Part shown: in pieces, positions 49,890 to 59,273 of the stretch
How positions within the stretch are numbered: the first letter of the stretch is position 1
Layout: each line of letters starts with the position of its first letter
Assembly: GCF_025061645.1 (NCBI RefSeq)
Contig: NZ_JANYMP010000003.1
Span: forward strand, 402,118-466,117
From: Umezawaea endophytica
GTDB taxonomy: Bacteria > Actinomycetota > Actinomycetes > Mycobacteriales > Pseudonocardiaceae
Direction: 5' to 3'
Length of the DNA: 64,000 nt
Program-made: the position numbers and the translations under genes
The notes under the pieces: generated by a model
Databases searched by the model: none
Told to the model about the DNA's origin: nothing
What the model saw: only the letters and a program-made list of their open reading frames with translations

Positions 49890-52598
49890 TCACGGGCACA
49901 GCGGTCGTCGTGGCACACCGGGGAAGTGCGCGTCCCAGTCCACGTCGGCCGGGTCGGCGCACACCTCGCGGATCACCCGGTCGACCTCCACCGCGAGCCG
50001 CCACAGCGCTCCGCCGCGCGTCGGCAGCACCAGCAGCTCGCCGCTGCCGGGGTCGTAGCGGGCGTCGCCGAACTCCACCCCCGGCCCGCGCAGCGACAGC
50101 GGCTCCCGGCCACCGTCGAGGTCCCACAGCCACACCGAGTCGCGGCGCACGGCGGTGACTGCGCCGCCGTCGCGGGAGAACTCGACCACGGCGTCCCCCG
50201 CGACCCCGTCCGCCTCCAGCAGCGTCCTGGGCCCGGCCGCGACGTCGAGCACGGTGACGTGCCCGCCGTCGAGGTCGGACACGGCGAGCCTGCCCCGCGG
50301 CCCGGCCACCACGACCAGCCGGGCCGCACGGCTGAGGACCTGGGTGGTCCGCCCGTCCAGGAAGCGCACCTCCACGGCCCGGCGGTCGCCGTCACGGCGC
50401 ACCACGACCACACCGGTGCCGTCCACCAGCGGCACGGCGCTCTCGACCTCACCACCCGGCAGGCGGACCCGCGTGGTGTCGCCGGGACGCCAGTGCACCG
50501 CCTCGCCGTCCTCGACGGCGGTCATGAGGGTGCCCGCTCCGTCGACGCCCAGGGGCATCGGCCAGCCCGTCATGGTGGCGGTCCTGCGCGGCGCGTCCGG
50601 ATCGCCGATGTCCCACAGCTCGAACTCGTCGGCGCGGACCGTCGTGAGCGCGGTGCGCCCGTCGGCGCTGAGCAGGTACAGGTAACCGCCTGGCGGCACG
50701 TCGATCCTGCCCGCCCGCCGCCGGTCCGCGCCCTCGCCGACCCAGAGGCGGTAGGCCGCCGCCGTGGACTCGGCGTCGACCTCGTTCGTCACGACGACGA
50801 CGCCGGGCACCCGCGCGTAGCCCTCGCCCAGGGTGGTCGCGGTGCCCGCAGCGCGGGCGAGCAGGATCGCGTCGCGGGCACGGGCGGTGGGTGCCACGCG
50901 GTACGCGGCCAACGCCAGCGCGGCGGCCTCACGCGGGCGGGTGAGCTGCCCCAGGGCGGTGTCGGCGGCGCGCGACGACAGCGCCTGGTTGCGCTCACGG
51001 GTGGCGGCGCGCTGGGCGGTGACGGCGTAGGTGGCGGTGGCCGCGAGCAGCAGGACGAGCACGGCGAGGCAGGCGACGAGCCGCCGCAGCCTGCGCACGC
51101 CCCGCCTGCGGTGCGCCTCCCGTTCGCGCTCGGCGGTCGCGCTCGCGTCGACGAACTCCCGTTCGGCCGCGTTGAGGCGCGGTGCCAGGCGGCGCGCCTG
51201 GTCGAGGTGGACGCCGCGGTACAGGACGTCGGGGTCCCGGTCGTGCGCGCGCCAGGTGTCGGCGGCGACGGTCAGCCTGCGGTGGGCGCGCAGGGATTCG
51301 CGGTCCTCGTCGAGCCAGCCCACGAGCCTGGGCCACGCGCGCAGCAGCGCCTCGTGGGTCAGCTCGACCGTGTCGCGGTCGAGGGTGACCAGCCGGGCCG
51401 CCGCGAGGCGGTCGAGGACCGCGCCACCCGCGTCGAGTTCCGCGCGGACCACGCGGCGACGGGTGTCCCCGGTGCCGTCGCCGGGGGCGACCAGTCGCTG
51501 GAACACCTCCCGTGCCGCCTGCTTCTCCTGGTCGGAGAACGCGTCGTGGACCTGGTCGGCGGTACGCGCCAGTGCGTGTTCGACGCCGCCCGCGTCCTCG
51601 TAGGCCGCGAGCGTCAACACCGATCCACGACGCCGCCGCCACGTCTCCACCAGCACGTGCGAGGCCAGCGGCAGCGCGCCGGGCCAGCCCGCGACGTCGG
51701 CGACCAGCCGTGCCACCAACGAGTTCTCCAGGGAAACGCCTCGCAGGGCGGCGGGTTCGACGACCGCGCGGCGGAGCTGCTCGGCGCTCATCGGACCGAC
51801 GAGCGACTGCGAGCGGTGCAGCGCCTCGACCAGCTCGGGGTGGCGGGCGCAGTGGCCGTAGAAGTCGGCGCGCACCCCGATCACGACCCGAGCGGCCCCC
51901 GCGCCGTGGGTCAGCGCCCGCACCAACCACAGCCGGTCGGCCTCCTCGCAGAGCGTGAACGCCTCCTCGAACTGGTCGACCACGAGCAGCAGACCGTCCC
52001 CGGCCTGGCGCAGCAGCACGCGCAGGTGTTCGGGATCGGCGGCGAGTTCGGCCCGCACCTCGACCGCCGACCGGTGCCCCGCGAGCGCCGCGGCCAACTC
52101 GGTGATCGGGTCCGGACCGGGCGTGATGACCACGTGCTCACCCCACCGCGCGGCCAGTCCCGCCCTCAGCAGCGAGGACTTGCCCGCGCCCGACGCGCCG
52201 AACAGCCCGACGAAGGGGCGTTCGCGCACCAGCGCGAGCAGCCTGCCCGCGTCGGCCTCACGACCGAAGAACCGCTCGGCGTCGGCGACCTGGTAGGCCG
52301 CCAGCCCCACGTAGGGCGCGTCCCCGTGGTCCGGCTCCTCGACGGCCAACTCCCGCCAGCGGGCCGTCCACCCCTCGACGTCTCCCCCGCAGGCGCGGAC
52401 GAACGCCCTGGTCACCGCCAGGCTGGGCAGCCTGCGTCCGGCCACCGCCTCCGACAGCGCGGCAGGCGAGTAGTTGGCCAGGCGTCCCAGCTCCCGGTAG
52501 GACGGCAACCCCGCGACGCGCCGCAGCCGCCGCAGGTCCTCGGCGAACCTCAGGACCGGGGTGTCCTCCCCGGCCAGCGGACGTTCCAGGCGTGGCAC
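49890..52598 (-). CDS. HTH-nSTAND1 NTPase with C-terminal beta-propeller-like repeats
   Basis: A 902-residue multidomain protein. Residues about 15-80 form a helix-turn-helix-like domain (YRELGRLANYSPAALSEAVAG); then YVGLAAYQVADAERFFGRE leads into an nSTAND1 NTPase with P-loop GASGAGKSS (134-142) and Walker B LLLVVDQFEEAF. A predicted helix bundle and one transmembrane segment (about residue 540, LVACLAVLVLLLAATATY) precede WD40-like repeats. GTG 52598 has GGGAGG eight bases upstream. Such proteins are seen as signalling or conflict-system ATPases; function here is unknown and no effector gene is nearby. Confidence 0.85.
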   Translation of the reverse strand: MPRLERPLAGEDTPVLRFAEDLRRLRRVAGLPSYRELGRLANYSPAALSEAVAGRRLPSLAVTRAFVRACGGDVEGWTARWRELAVEEPDHGDAPYVGLAAYQVADAERFFGREADAGRLLALVRERPFVGLFGASGAGKSSLLRAGLAARWGEHVVITPGPDPITELAAALAGHRSAVEVRAELAADPEHLRVLLRQAGDGLLLVVDQFEEAFTLCEEADRLWLVRALTHGAGAARVVIGVRADFYGHCARHPELVEALHRSQSLVGPMSAEQLRRAVVEPAALRGVSLENSLVARLVADVAGWPGALPLASHVLVETWRRRRGSVLTLAAYEDAGGVEHALARTADQVHDAFSDQEKQAAREVFQRLVAPGDGTGDTRRRVVRAELDAGGAVLDRLAAARLVTLDRDTVELTHEALLRAWPRLVGWLDEDRESLRAHRRLTVAADTWRAHDRDPDVLYRGVHLDQARRLAPRLNAAEREFVDASATAEREREAHRRRGVRRLRRLVACLAVLVLLLAATATYAVTAQRAATRERNQALSSRAADTALGQLTRPREAAALALAAYRVAPTARARDAILLARAAGTATTLGEGYARVPGVVVVTNEVDAESTAAAYRLWVGEGADRRRAGRIDVPPGGYLYLLSADGRTALTTVRADEFELWDIGDPDAPRRTATMTGWPMPLGVDGAGTLMTAVEDGEAVHWRPGDTTRVRLPGGEVESAVPLVDGTGVVVVRRDGDRRAVEVRFLDGRTTQVLSRAARLVVVAGPRGRLAVSDLDGGHVTVLDVAAGPRTLLEADGVAGDAVVEFSRDGGAVTAVRRDSVWLWDLDGGREPLSLRGPGVEFGDARYDPGSGELLVLPTRGGALWRLAVEVDRVIREVCADPADVDWDAHFPGVPRRPLCP

Positions 52599-52729
52599 AC
52601 CTCGATCCTCCCGGAGGACGTCCCGGCCCACGGCCACCGTGCGGACCAGTCGAGCACGGCACTCGGGCGCCCGCCGCGCGGTGAACCCCGGCCGCCGGAT
52701 ACGATCCGCGATCTCCAGGGAGGTCGACC

Positions 52730-53131
52730 ATGCGCGACGACATCGACAGCGAATCCGACCAGTTGGGCCCCGAGGACACCCTCGTGGACCGCGGCGTCGC
52801 GGACGTCCTGGACGAGGGCTACTCGCCCGCGGAGAAGCCGTCGAGCTTCTACGACGGGCACGAATCGCTCGACGGCCGACTGGCCCGCGAGGTCCCGGAC
52901 GAGCCGCTCGACACCGAGGGCGACGGCATCGGCGACGCGTCCGACACGGACGGCGAGCGCTACGACGACGAGGTCGGCGAGGTCCGGGTCGGCAGGCTCG
53001 TCGCGACCGACGAGGGTTCGGGCATCGACACCGACGAATACCTCTACGCCCGCGACGTCGGCATCGACGGGTCCGCGGCGTCCGCCGAGGAAGCCGCCGT
53101 GCACGTGGTCGCGGACGATCCGGAGTCGTAG
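52730..53131 (+). CDS. DUF5709-type acidic protein
   Basis: A 133-residue very acidic protein (many Asp and Glu, almost no hydrophobic stretch) with the blocks DQLGPEDTLVDRGVADVLDEGYSPAEKPS and DEVGEVRVGRLVATDEG characteristic of the actinobacterial DUF5709 family. The function is unknown. It has no signal peptide or membrane segment. It is divergent from the STAND gene with GGGAGG before the ATG. Confidence 0.82.
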   Translation: MRDDIDSESDQLGPEDTLVDRGVADVLDEGYSPAEKPSSFYDGHESLDGRLAREVPDEPLDTEGDGIGDASDTDGERYDDEVGEVRVGRLVATDEGSGIDTDEYLYARDVGIDGSAASAEEAAVHVVADDPES

Positions 53132-53496
53132 CCCCGAATTAGCTGTCCCCTGGTGGGAGCAGAGGCCTTCACGCCCTGCTCCACTTCGCTTTGCCCGGAT
53201 GACCGCACACGGTGCAACCGCCTGTGTCCTCGGTCACACACGAGCATCCGCCCAGCGGTGGTGATCGTGTTGAAAACCATGTGGCACAGCAGAACTCCGA
53301 GAGATGATCACGACGTGGTCGGCCGCTGACGTCGAACCCGGTGACGCTTTTCAGACCGCGATAGCGATGTGACGACTTCCGACGCGCCCGAGTGAATTCC
53401 ATTCTGGCGAACTCGCCGAAAGCGCGAGAACGTCGGCGCGATTTCCACTGCCGACACCATTCCATTTGCACGAATAACACCTGATAGGGCGATGTC
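53132..53496. other. Intergenic stretch of lower GC
   Basis: The 365 bases between the DUF5709 gene and the membrane-protein gene are visibly less GC-rich than their surroundings. The frames that cross it have no ribosome site and no recognisable product. I see no clear operator or hairpin; TGATCGTG and TGATCACGA lie 40 bases apart but pair poorly. Confidence 0.5.
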
Positions 53497-55110
53497 GTGC
53501 TGCAAAAAATACCCCTCGACCACGCTGGGAGCAGCTCGCTCGTCGTCGCACCGCGAACAGGGTTCGCGGGCGACGAGCACGACCGTTGGCGTCGACGCGC
53601 GCTGGTCCTGGTGTCGATGATCGCCGCGGCGCTCCTCACAGCGCTGGTGTTCGTGGTGCGCGCGGGCGGTGACGCCGCGGCCAACTGGCCGGTGAACTGG
53701 GAACTGTGGTCCAGCGACAACGGGGTGCTCTTCCAGTTGCTCCAGGACGTCGCGGCGGGCCGCGTTCTCGACTGGAGCTTCTCACCGCAGGTCTACGTCT
53801 TCCCCGAGTTGCCGGTGAGCGCGCTCGCCTTCGTGCTCGCGGGCGGCGACGTCTACGCGTACTACCTGCTCGTCGCCGCCATCAACAACGCGCTGCTGTT
53901 CGGCGCGCTCCTCCTCGTCGTGCGCCTGCTCTTCCCCGGCGCGCGCGTCACGGCCCACCTCGCCCGCGCGGCGGTCGCGTGGCTGCCGCTCGTGATCCTG
54001 CCGCTCGTCGGAACGGCGTGGATGTTCTCGTTCCACCTCGCCCCCACCTACTACTTCGGCATGTACCTCGTCCTGCTGGGAGCGCCCGCGCTCCACCTCG
54101 CGCGCTCCAGGCGCGCGCGGCGGGTGATCGCCTGCGCGATCGCGCTGACGGCCGCGTCGAACCCGCTCGTCCTGGTGTTCGCGGTTCCGGCGCTCGTGCT
54201 CGTCGGGGTGCTCGTGGCGTGGCGGTTCGGCCGTCGCGCGATCGGGCGCCCGGCGTGGTGGCTCGGAGGGGTGCTCGGCGCGGCCTTCGTCGTCCGGGTG
54301 GTCGCCTTCACCGGGTTGCAGGGCACGTCGCCGTTCACCTACGTCGACCTCGACCTGTTCCGCGCACGGCTCGACGGGGTGTGGCCGCACGCCGCGGATC
54401 CGCCGGGAAACCTGATCCTCCTCGCGGGCCTCCTCGCCGCCGTCGGGTGCCTCGTGGGCGCGGTGCTCGCAGGACGGCTCTACTGGCGCCGCCGGGAACC
54501 GCGCCACCTCGTCGCCGTCTGGTACGGCCTCGTCCCGCTCGTGGGGCTCGCGGGCACGATCGCGCTGCTCATCACGCACCAGTACTACCTGTGGCCGGTG
54601 CTCGTGGCGCCGATGATCTTCCTGCTGCTGGCCGTCCCGTTCCGCGCTGCGCCGTGGACGCTCGCCACCGGACTCGTCGCGCTCGTCGCGCTCGTGGTGA
54701 CGACCTCGTCATTCGGCGACGAGGGGCGCTACTTCGGGCACCGCTCTGCGGAGACCAGGTGCCTCGACGACGTGCTGCCCGTCGGTCACGAGATCGGCTA
54801 CGCGACCTTCAGCGACGCGCGTCGGCTGTCGCTCACGAGCGAGCGCGGCATCCGGTTCATCCCGCTCAAGTCGAGCGGGGTCCAGGCGACCTGGCTCACC
54901 AACCTGGACTACCTGCACGCCGACACGGGCACCTTCTTCTACCTCAACGAGGTCTGGGGTGAGCCCGTGATCGACAAGGACCTCATCACCCGTTCCTTCG
55001 GCGCGCCCGACCAGGTCCTGGGTTGCGGCGACCGGCTGGCGATCTGGCTGTACGACGATCCCGCCAAGCTCGCGCGCATCACCGGGCACTTCCACGTCCG
55101 TCAGCGGTAA
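53497..55110 (+). CDS. Polytopic membrane protein of unknown function
   Basis: A 537-residue protein with about ten hydrophobic segments between residues 35 and 415 and a soluble C-terminal domain (about 425-537) with Trp/Tyr-rich sequence. The layout, with an acidic-aromatic first loop (NWPVNWELWSSDNGVLFQLLQDVAAGRVLDW), recalls GT-C type glycosyltransferases or related polyprenyl-sugar enzymes, but I see no decisive catalytic motif. The start codon follows a lower-GC intergenic region; GTG 53497 lacks a strong ribosome site, so the true start could be one of the later codons. No functional link to the neighbours is evident. Confidence 0.7.
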   Translation: MLQKIPLDHAGSSSLVVAPRTGFAGDEHDRWRRRALVLVSMIAAALLTALVFVVRAGGDAAANWPVNWELWSSDNGVLFQLLQDVAAGRVLDWSFSPQVYVFPELPVSALAFVLAGGDVYAYYLLVAAINNALLFGALLLVVRLLFPGARVTAHLARAAVAWLPLVILPLVGTAWMFSFHLAPTYYFGMYLVLLGAPALHLARSRRARRVIACAIALTAASNPLVLVFAVPALVLVGVLVAWRFGRRAIGRPAWWLGGVLGAAFVVRVVAFTGLQGTSPFTYVDLDLFRARLDGVWPHAADPPGNLILLAGLLAAVGCLVGAVLAGRLYWRRREPRHLVAVWYGLVPLVGLAGTIALLITHQYYLWPVLVAPMIFLLLAVPFRAAPWTLATGLVALVALVVTTSSFGDEGRYFGHRSAETRCLDDVLPVGHEIGYATFSDARRLSLTSERGIRFIPLKSSGVQATWLTNLDYLHADTGTFFYLNEVWGEPVIDKDLITRSFGAPDQVLGCGDRLAIWLYDDPAKLARITGHFHVRQR

Positions 55111-55230
55111 CGCCGACCCTCACCGGACAAGATCCGGATCAGGGCGGTGGAAAGCGGTTGCAGCGGGTTAGGCTCGGAGTGGCAACTCTCCGACAGGCAC
55201 GGTCAGCGCGGACCCGAGGGAGCTATCGAA

Positions 55231-55971
55231 GTGGTCGAGACGCACGACATCGTTCGCCCGCCCGCCGAACTCAGCGCGGCACTCGCGGCCATCGGCAGCG
55301 CGACGGCCAGCGCCGAACTCAGTCGCATGGGCATCCGCAGCGCGTTCATCCGCGGTCCGGTCTCGGTGACGCCCGGCGTGCGCGTGGCGGGCCCGGCGTT
55401 GACGTTGCAGTTCCTGCCGAAGCGGGAGGACCTCTACCCCGTCGACGAGTACGCCGAGCCGGAGAAGCAGTTGCACCGGCACGTCATGTACCACGCCCAG
55501 CCCGGCGACATGATCGTCGTCGACGCGCGCGGCGACATGGCCAGCGGCGTGTTCGGCGAGATGATGCTGACCTACTTCAAGGGTCGCGGCGGCGCCGGTG
55601 TGGTCGTCGACGGGTGCCTGCGCGACATCGGCGAGGCCAAGGAGCTCGGCCTCGGGCTGTGGATCCGCGGTGCCACGCCGAACTTCCACACCCAGACCGA
55701 CATCGTCCCGGTCGCCGTCAACGTGCCGGTGGCGTGCGGCGGCACGCTCGTCGAGCCGGGCGACATCGTCGTCGCCGACGACGACGGGGCGGTCGTGGTG
55801 CCGGTCAAGCTCGCACCCGCCCTGCTCGCCGTCGCGCAGGAACACGCGGAGTGGGAGGAGTTCTCCCGCATGCGCCTGGCCGAGGGCGGCGACCTGCGGC
55901 TGTACTACCCGCTGTCGGACGAGGCCCGGCCCGAGTACGAGCGGTGGCGCGCCGAGCAGGGCCCGGCCTGA
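55231..55971 (+). CDS. RraA-like aldolase (HMG/CHA aldolase family)
   Basis: A 246-residue protein of the RraA/4-hydroxy-4-methyl-2-oxoglutarate aldolase fold. It shows GDMIVVDARGDMASGVFGE and the VVDGCLRDIGEAKELG block with Arg131-Asp132, the metal and substrate residues of the aldolases. Class II pyruvate aldolases of this type can cleave keto-acids. In this sugar-acid locus it may split a 2-keto-3-deoxy acid. GTG 55231 is chosen for GAGGGAG eight bases upstream; a longer frame has no such site. It is convergent with the enolase-superfamily gene, only nine bases from its stop. Confidence 0.85.
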   Translation: MVETHDIVRPPAELSAALAAIGSATASAELSRMGIRSAFIRGPVSVTPGVRVAGPALTLQFLPKREDLYPVDEYAEPEKQLHRHVMYHAQPGDMIVVDARGDMASGVFGEMMLTYFKGRGGAGVVVDGCLRDIGEAKELGLGLWIRGATPNFHTQTDIVPVAVNVPVACGGTLVEPGDIVVADDDGAVVVPVKLAPALLAVAQEHAEWEEFSRMRLAEGGDLRLYYPLSDEARPEYERWRAEQGPA

Positions 55972-55980
55972 CGGGCGGTC

Positions 55981-57267
55981 TCAGCTCCACAGCCGGTCGT
56001 GGCTCGCCTCACCGTCCCAGTGCGTCGTCTCGGCGAAGAACACCGGGTCGCGCGGGTCGAGGTGGCGGCGCAGCAGTTCCTCGTCGATGTCGCCGAACCC
56101 CAGCCCCGGCGTGTCCGGCACCGCGATGTGGCCGTCCTGGATCAGCGGCCGGGGCAGGTCGGTCACGAGGTCGCTCCAGAACTCCACCTCGGCCGCGTGG
56201 TGTTCGAGCGCCAGGAAGTTCTCCGTGGCGGCGGCCAGGTGCACGCACGCCATCGTCGCGATCGGCGACGCCGCCAGGTGCAGCGCCATCGCGACGCCGC
56301 GCTCCTGCGCGTAGTCGCCGAGCCGCTTGGTCTCCGCGATCCCACCCGCCGTCGCCGGGTCGGGGTGCACGACCCGGATGGCGCCCGCGTCGAGCAGCGG
56401 CCGGAAGCCGTCGAGCAGGTAGATGTCCTCCCCCGTGCACGTCGGGACGGCGACGGCCGCGGTGAGCTGGCGCCACTGGTCGGTGAGCTGCCACGGGATC
56501 AGGTCCTCGATCCACGCCAACGTGAACGGTTCCAGCGCACGACCGATCCGGATGCACGAGTCCAGCGCGATGTGGCCGAAGTGGTCGGCGGCGAGCGCGA
56601 TGTCGTAGCCGACCACGGAGCGGACGGCGTCCACGTAGGACGCCAGGTGGTCGACGCCCTTCGCGGTGACCTGGATGCCGGTGAACGGGTGCATCGTCGT
56701 CAGGTCCGCGCGGGCGCCCGGCGGCGCGATCAGCGCCCCCGGCACGTCCCACAGCAGGTTGATGCCCACGTCCATCTTCAGCATCGTGAACCCGCGCCGC
56801 TTGCGGTCCAGCAGCCGCGCGCCCATCGCGTGCGGGTCCGGCAGCGACGGCGTGTCCGCGTAGCAGCGGACCTCGTCCCGGAACCGGCCCCCGATCAGCG
56901 CGTACGCGGGCACGCCGTACGCCTTGCCCGCGAGGTCCATCAGCGCCATCTCGACGCCGGAGACCCCGCCGCCCTGGCGGCCGTGGAACCCGAACTGCTT
57001 GATCTTGCGGAAGATCTTGTCGACGTTGCAGGGGTTCTCGCCGACGAGCCTGCTCTTCAGCATGAGCGCGTAGGTGGCGCTGGCCTGGTCGCGCACCTCC
57101 CCGTAGCCGACCAGGCCCTGGTTGGTGTCGATCCTGATGATCGACGAGCGGAACGGCACGCCGGTCACGTTGGCCACCCGCAGGTCGGTGACGCGCAGGC
57201 CGCTCGGCCGGGACGCTGTCGAGACGTGCTCCTCCGTGACCGTCGGGGTCTCGCCGTTCTGGTTCAT
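55981..57267 (-). CDS. Enolase-superfamily sugar-acid dehydratase-like enzyme (KxD type)
   Basis: A 428-residue mandelate racemase/muconate lactonizing family protein. Motifs: KMD (Lys164, Asp166), Asp228-His229 (AADHFG), Glu254-Asp255 (WIEDL), Glu280 (TGEDIY), Asp303 (HPDPATAGG) and His330 (ALHLAASP). All metal positions and a His-Asp pair are present, so it should be active, probably as an aldonate dehydratase; the substrate is not known. The start ATG overlaps the stop of the fused permease gene (ATGA), so it is the third gene of the binding protein-permease-enzyme operon. Confidence 0.86.
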   Translation of the reverse strand: MNQNGETPTVTEEHVSTASRPSGLRVTDLRVANVTGVPFRSSIIRIDTNQGLVGYGEVRDQASATYALMLKSRLVGENPCNVDKIFRKIKQFGFHGRQGGGVSGVEMALMDLAGKAYGVPAYALIGGRFRDEVRCYADTPSLPDPHAMGARLLDRKRRGFTMLKMDVGINLLWDVPGALIAPPGARADLTTMHPFTGIQVTAKGVDHLASYVDAVRSVVGYDIALAADHFGHIALDSCIRIGRALEPFTLAWIEDLIPWQLTDQWRQLTAAVAVPTCTGEDIYLLDGFRPLLDAGAIRVVHPDPATAGGIAETKRLGDYAQERGVAMALHLAASPIATMACVHLAAATENFLALEHHAAEVEFWSDLVTDLPRPLIQDGHIAVPDTPGLGFGDIDEELLRRHLDPRDPVFFAETTHWDGEASHDRLWS

Positions 57268-59273
57268 CCCTTCACGGCTCCCGCGGTGAGGCCCTCGGTC
57301 AGGAACCGCTGCCCGAACCCGTACATGAGCACGACCGGGATGCTGATCAGCAGCGAGGCCGCGGCCAGTTGCCCCTGCGGCACGACGTCACCGAAGATCA
57401 TCGACTGCATGCCGACGGGCAGCGTCTTGTAGTCGTCCTTGGTGATGAACACGAACGCGAACAGGAACTCGTTCCACGCGTTGGTGAGCGTGAACAGCGC
57501 GACCGCGAGCAGGCCCGGTTTGGCCAGCGGCAACACGATCCGGATGAACGCCCCGAACCGCGTGCACCCGTCGACCAGCGCGGCCTCCTCCAGGTCGGCC
57601 GGGATCGACTTGAAGTAGCCGACGAGCAGCCACGTCGCGAACGGCAGGGTGAACGTGGGGTAGGCGAGCACGAGCGCCCACAACGAGTCGTTGAGCCCGA
57701 TCCCGCTCATCATCTGGTACAGCGGGATGAACAGCAGCGCGCCCGGCATCACGTAGGTGAGCAGGATCGTCACCGTGAAGCTCTCCGAACCCCGGAACTT
57801 CAACCGCGCCAACGCGTAGCCCGCCAACGCCGCGCAGACCAGGGCGATCACGGTGGACGCCACCGACACCAGGATCGTGTTGACGTACCAGGTACCGAAC
57901 GCCCGGCCGGTGAACAGGTTGGTGAACTGCTCGGTGCTCCACGGCGTCGGCCAGAGGTCGTTGGTGCGCGCCACGATCTGGTCGTCGGACTTGAAGGCCG
58001 TGACCGTCATCCAGTACAGCGGGGCGAGCACGAAACCCAGCAGCCCCACCAGCGCGATCCCCGTCCCGGTGCCGCTGACCAGACGCGCGGCGAGCTGGTT
58101 GCCCCGCGCGGCGAGCGTGGAGACGACCCGTCCGACGGCGGCCGCGAGCACCACGAACACGCCCAGCACGAGCGCGGCCTTCCACACGATGTGCGGCGAC
58201 GCCCAGACCAGGATGAGCGTCGAGGCCACGACGACCACCCACGGCAGCGCGGCGCGCTGAGCCGGGGTCAGCCGCCTGCGCCCCAGGTCGCTCGCGCCCG
58301 GCACGTCGCCGCGGCGCATCATCCGCACGAGGATCACCACGAGGATGGCGATGACCGGCATCATCACCAGCGTGACGGCGGCGCCCGCGCCGAGCTGCAA
58401 CTGCTGGATGGCCTTCGAGTAGGCCACCATCACGTACGGGGCGGTGGCGTCCCCCGGTCCGCCCTGGGTCATCAGCCAGATCAGGTCGAAGTTGTTGAAC
58501 GTCCAGATCGACGACAGCAGCACCGTCACGATCATGATGTTGCGCAGCCCCGGCAGCGTGATGTGCACGAACCGCTGCCACGGCGACGCCCCGTCCACCA
58601 TCGCCGCCTCGTAGAGGCCGCTGTCGATGGCCTTGAGCCCGGCGAGGAACGTCACCGTGAAGAACGGGATCCCCTTCCACACGTTGACCAGGATGACCGC
58701 GGGCATCGCGAGCGCGGGGTCGGACAGCCACTCCGCGGGCCACTTGTCCACGAGCCCGATCGCGGCGAGCGCGGGCCCGATCCCGGAATCGGTGAGCAGG
58801 ACGTTGACGCTGCCGAAGATCGGGTCGAACAGGGACCGCCAGGTGAAGGCCGTGACGACCGTCGGCACCACCCACGGCAGCAGGATCACCCCGGCGATGA
58901 TCGCCCGGCCGCGGCGCATGTGGTGCAGCATCATCGCCGCGATGAGACCGAGCGTCACCTTGAAGATCTCGGCGTACGCGGTGAAGACGAACGAGTTCAG
59001 CACGCCCGTGTGGAACACGGTGTCGTCGAGGAGCGCGGTGTAGTTGTCCAGCCCGACGAAGACGGTCTCCGCGCCGTGGCGTTCCGTGGTGCTGGTGAAG
59101 ACGGAGCTGACGATGGGGTACAGGATCAGGCCCGCGACCAGCAGCAGCGTCGGCCCGATGAACACCGCGGCGAGGCGCCAGTCGCGTCCGAGCAGCCGCT
59201 GCGACGTGCTGAGCGAGGACGACGCGCGCGGCGCCGGACGAACCGGCGCCGGACGCGGACGCACGACGGTCAC
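57264..59273 (-). CDS. Single-chain MalF-MalG fusion ABC permease
   Basis: A 669-residue protein that combines both CUT1 permease subunits. Residues 1-320 form a MalF-like half (EAA loop YEAAMVDGASPWQRFVHITLPG, 221-242), 320-405 a linker with two extra membrane helices (about 343-360 and 363-385), and 405-669 a MalG-like half (EAA loop EEAALVDGCTRFGAFIRIVLPLAKPG, 562-587; C-terminus GLTAGAVKG). No stop or frameshift separates the halves. The usual arrangement is two genes, as in both other CUT1 systems here. The start overlaps the binding-protein stop (GTGA). No ATPase is nearby. Confidence 0.92.
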   Translation of the reverse strand: MTVVRPRPAPVRPAPRASSSLSTSQRLLGRDWRLAAVFIGPTLLLVAGLILYPIVSSVFTSTTERHGAETVFVGLDNYTALLDDTVFHTGVLNSFVFTAYAEIFKVTLGLIAAMMLHHMRRGRAIIAGVILLPWVVPTVVTAFTWRSLFDPIFGSVNVLLTDSGIGPALAAIGLVDKWPAEWLSDPALAMPAVILVNVWKGIPFFTVTFLAGLKAIDSGLYEAAMVDGASPWQRFVHITLPGLRNIMIVTVLLSSIWTFNNFDLIWLMTQGGPGDATAPYVMVAYSKAIQQLQLGAGAAVTLVMMPVIAILVVILVRMMRRGDVPGASDLGRRRLTPAQRAALPWVVVVASTLILVWASPHIVWKAALVLGVFVVLAAAVGRVVSTLAARGNQLAARLVSGTGTGIALVGLLGFVLAPLYWMTVTAFKSDDQIVARTNDLWPTPWSTEQFTNLFTGRAFGTWYVNTILVSVASTVIALVCAALAGYALARLKFRGSESFTVTILLTYVMPGALLFIPLYQMMSGIGLNDSLWALVLAYPTFTLPFATWLLVGYFKSIPADLEEAALVDGCTRFGAFIRIVLPLAKPGLLAVALFTLTNAWNEFLFAFVFITKDDYKTLPVGMQSMIFGDVVPQGQLAAASLLISIPVVLMYGFGQRFLTEGLTAGAVKG

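Noticed and set aside
49890..52598. The STAND NTPase as part of an antiphage island
   Set aside because: No nuclease, protease effector, toxin or other defence gene lies next to it, and the surrounding genes are unrelated.
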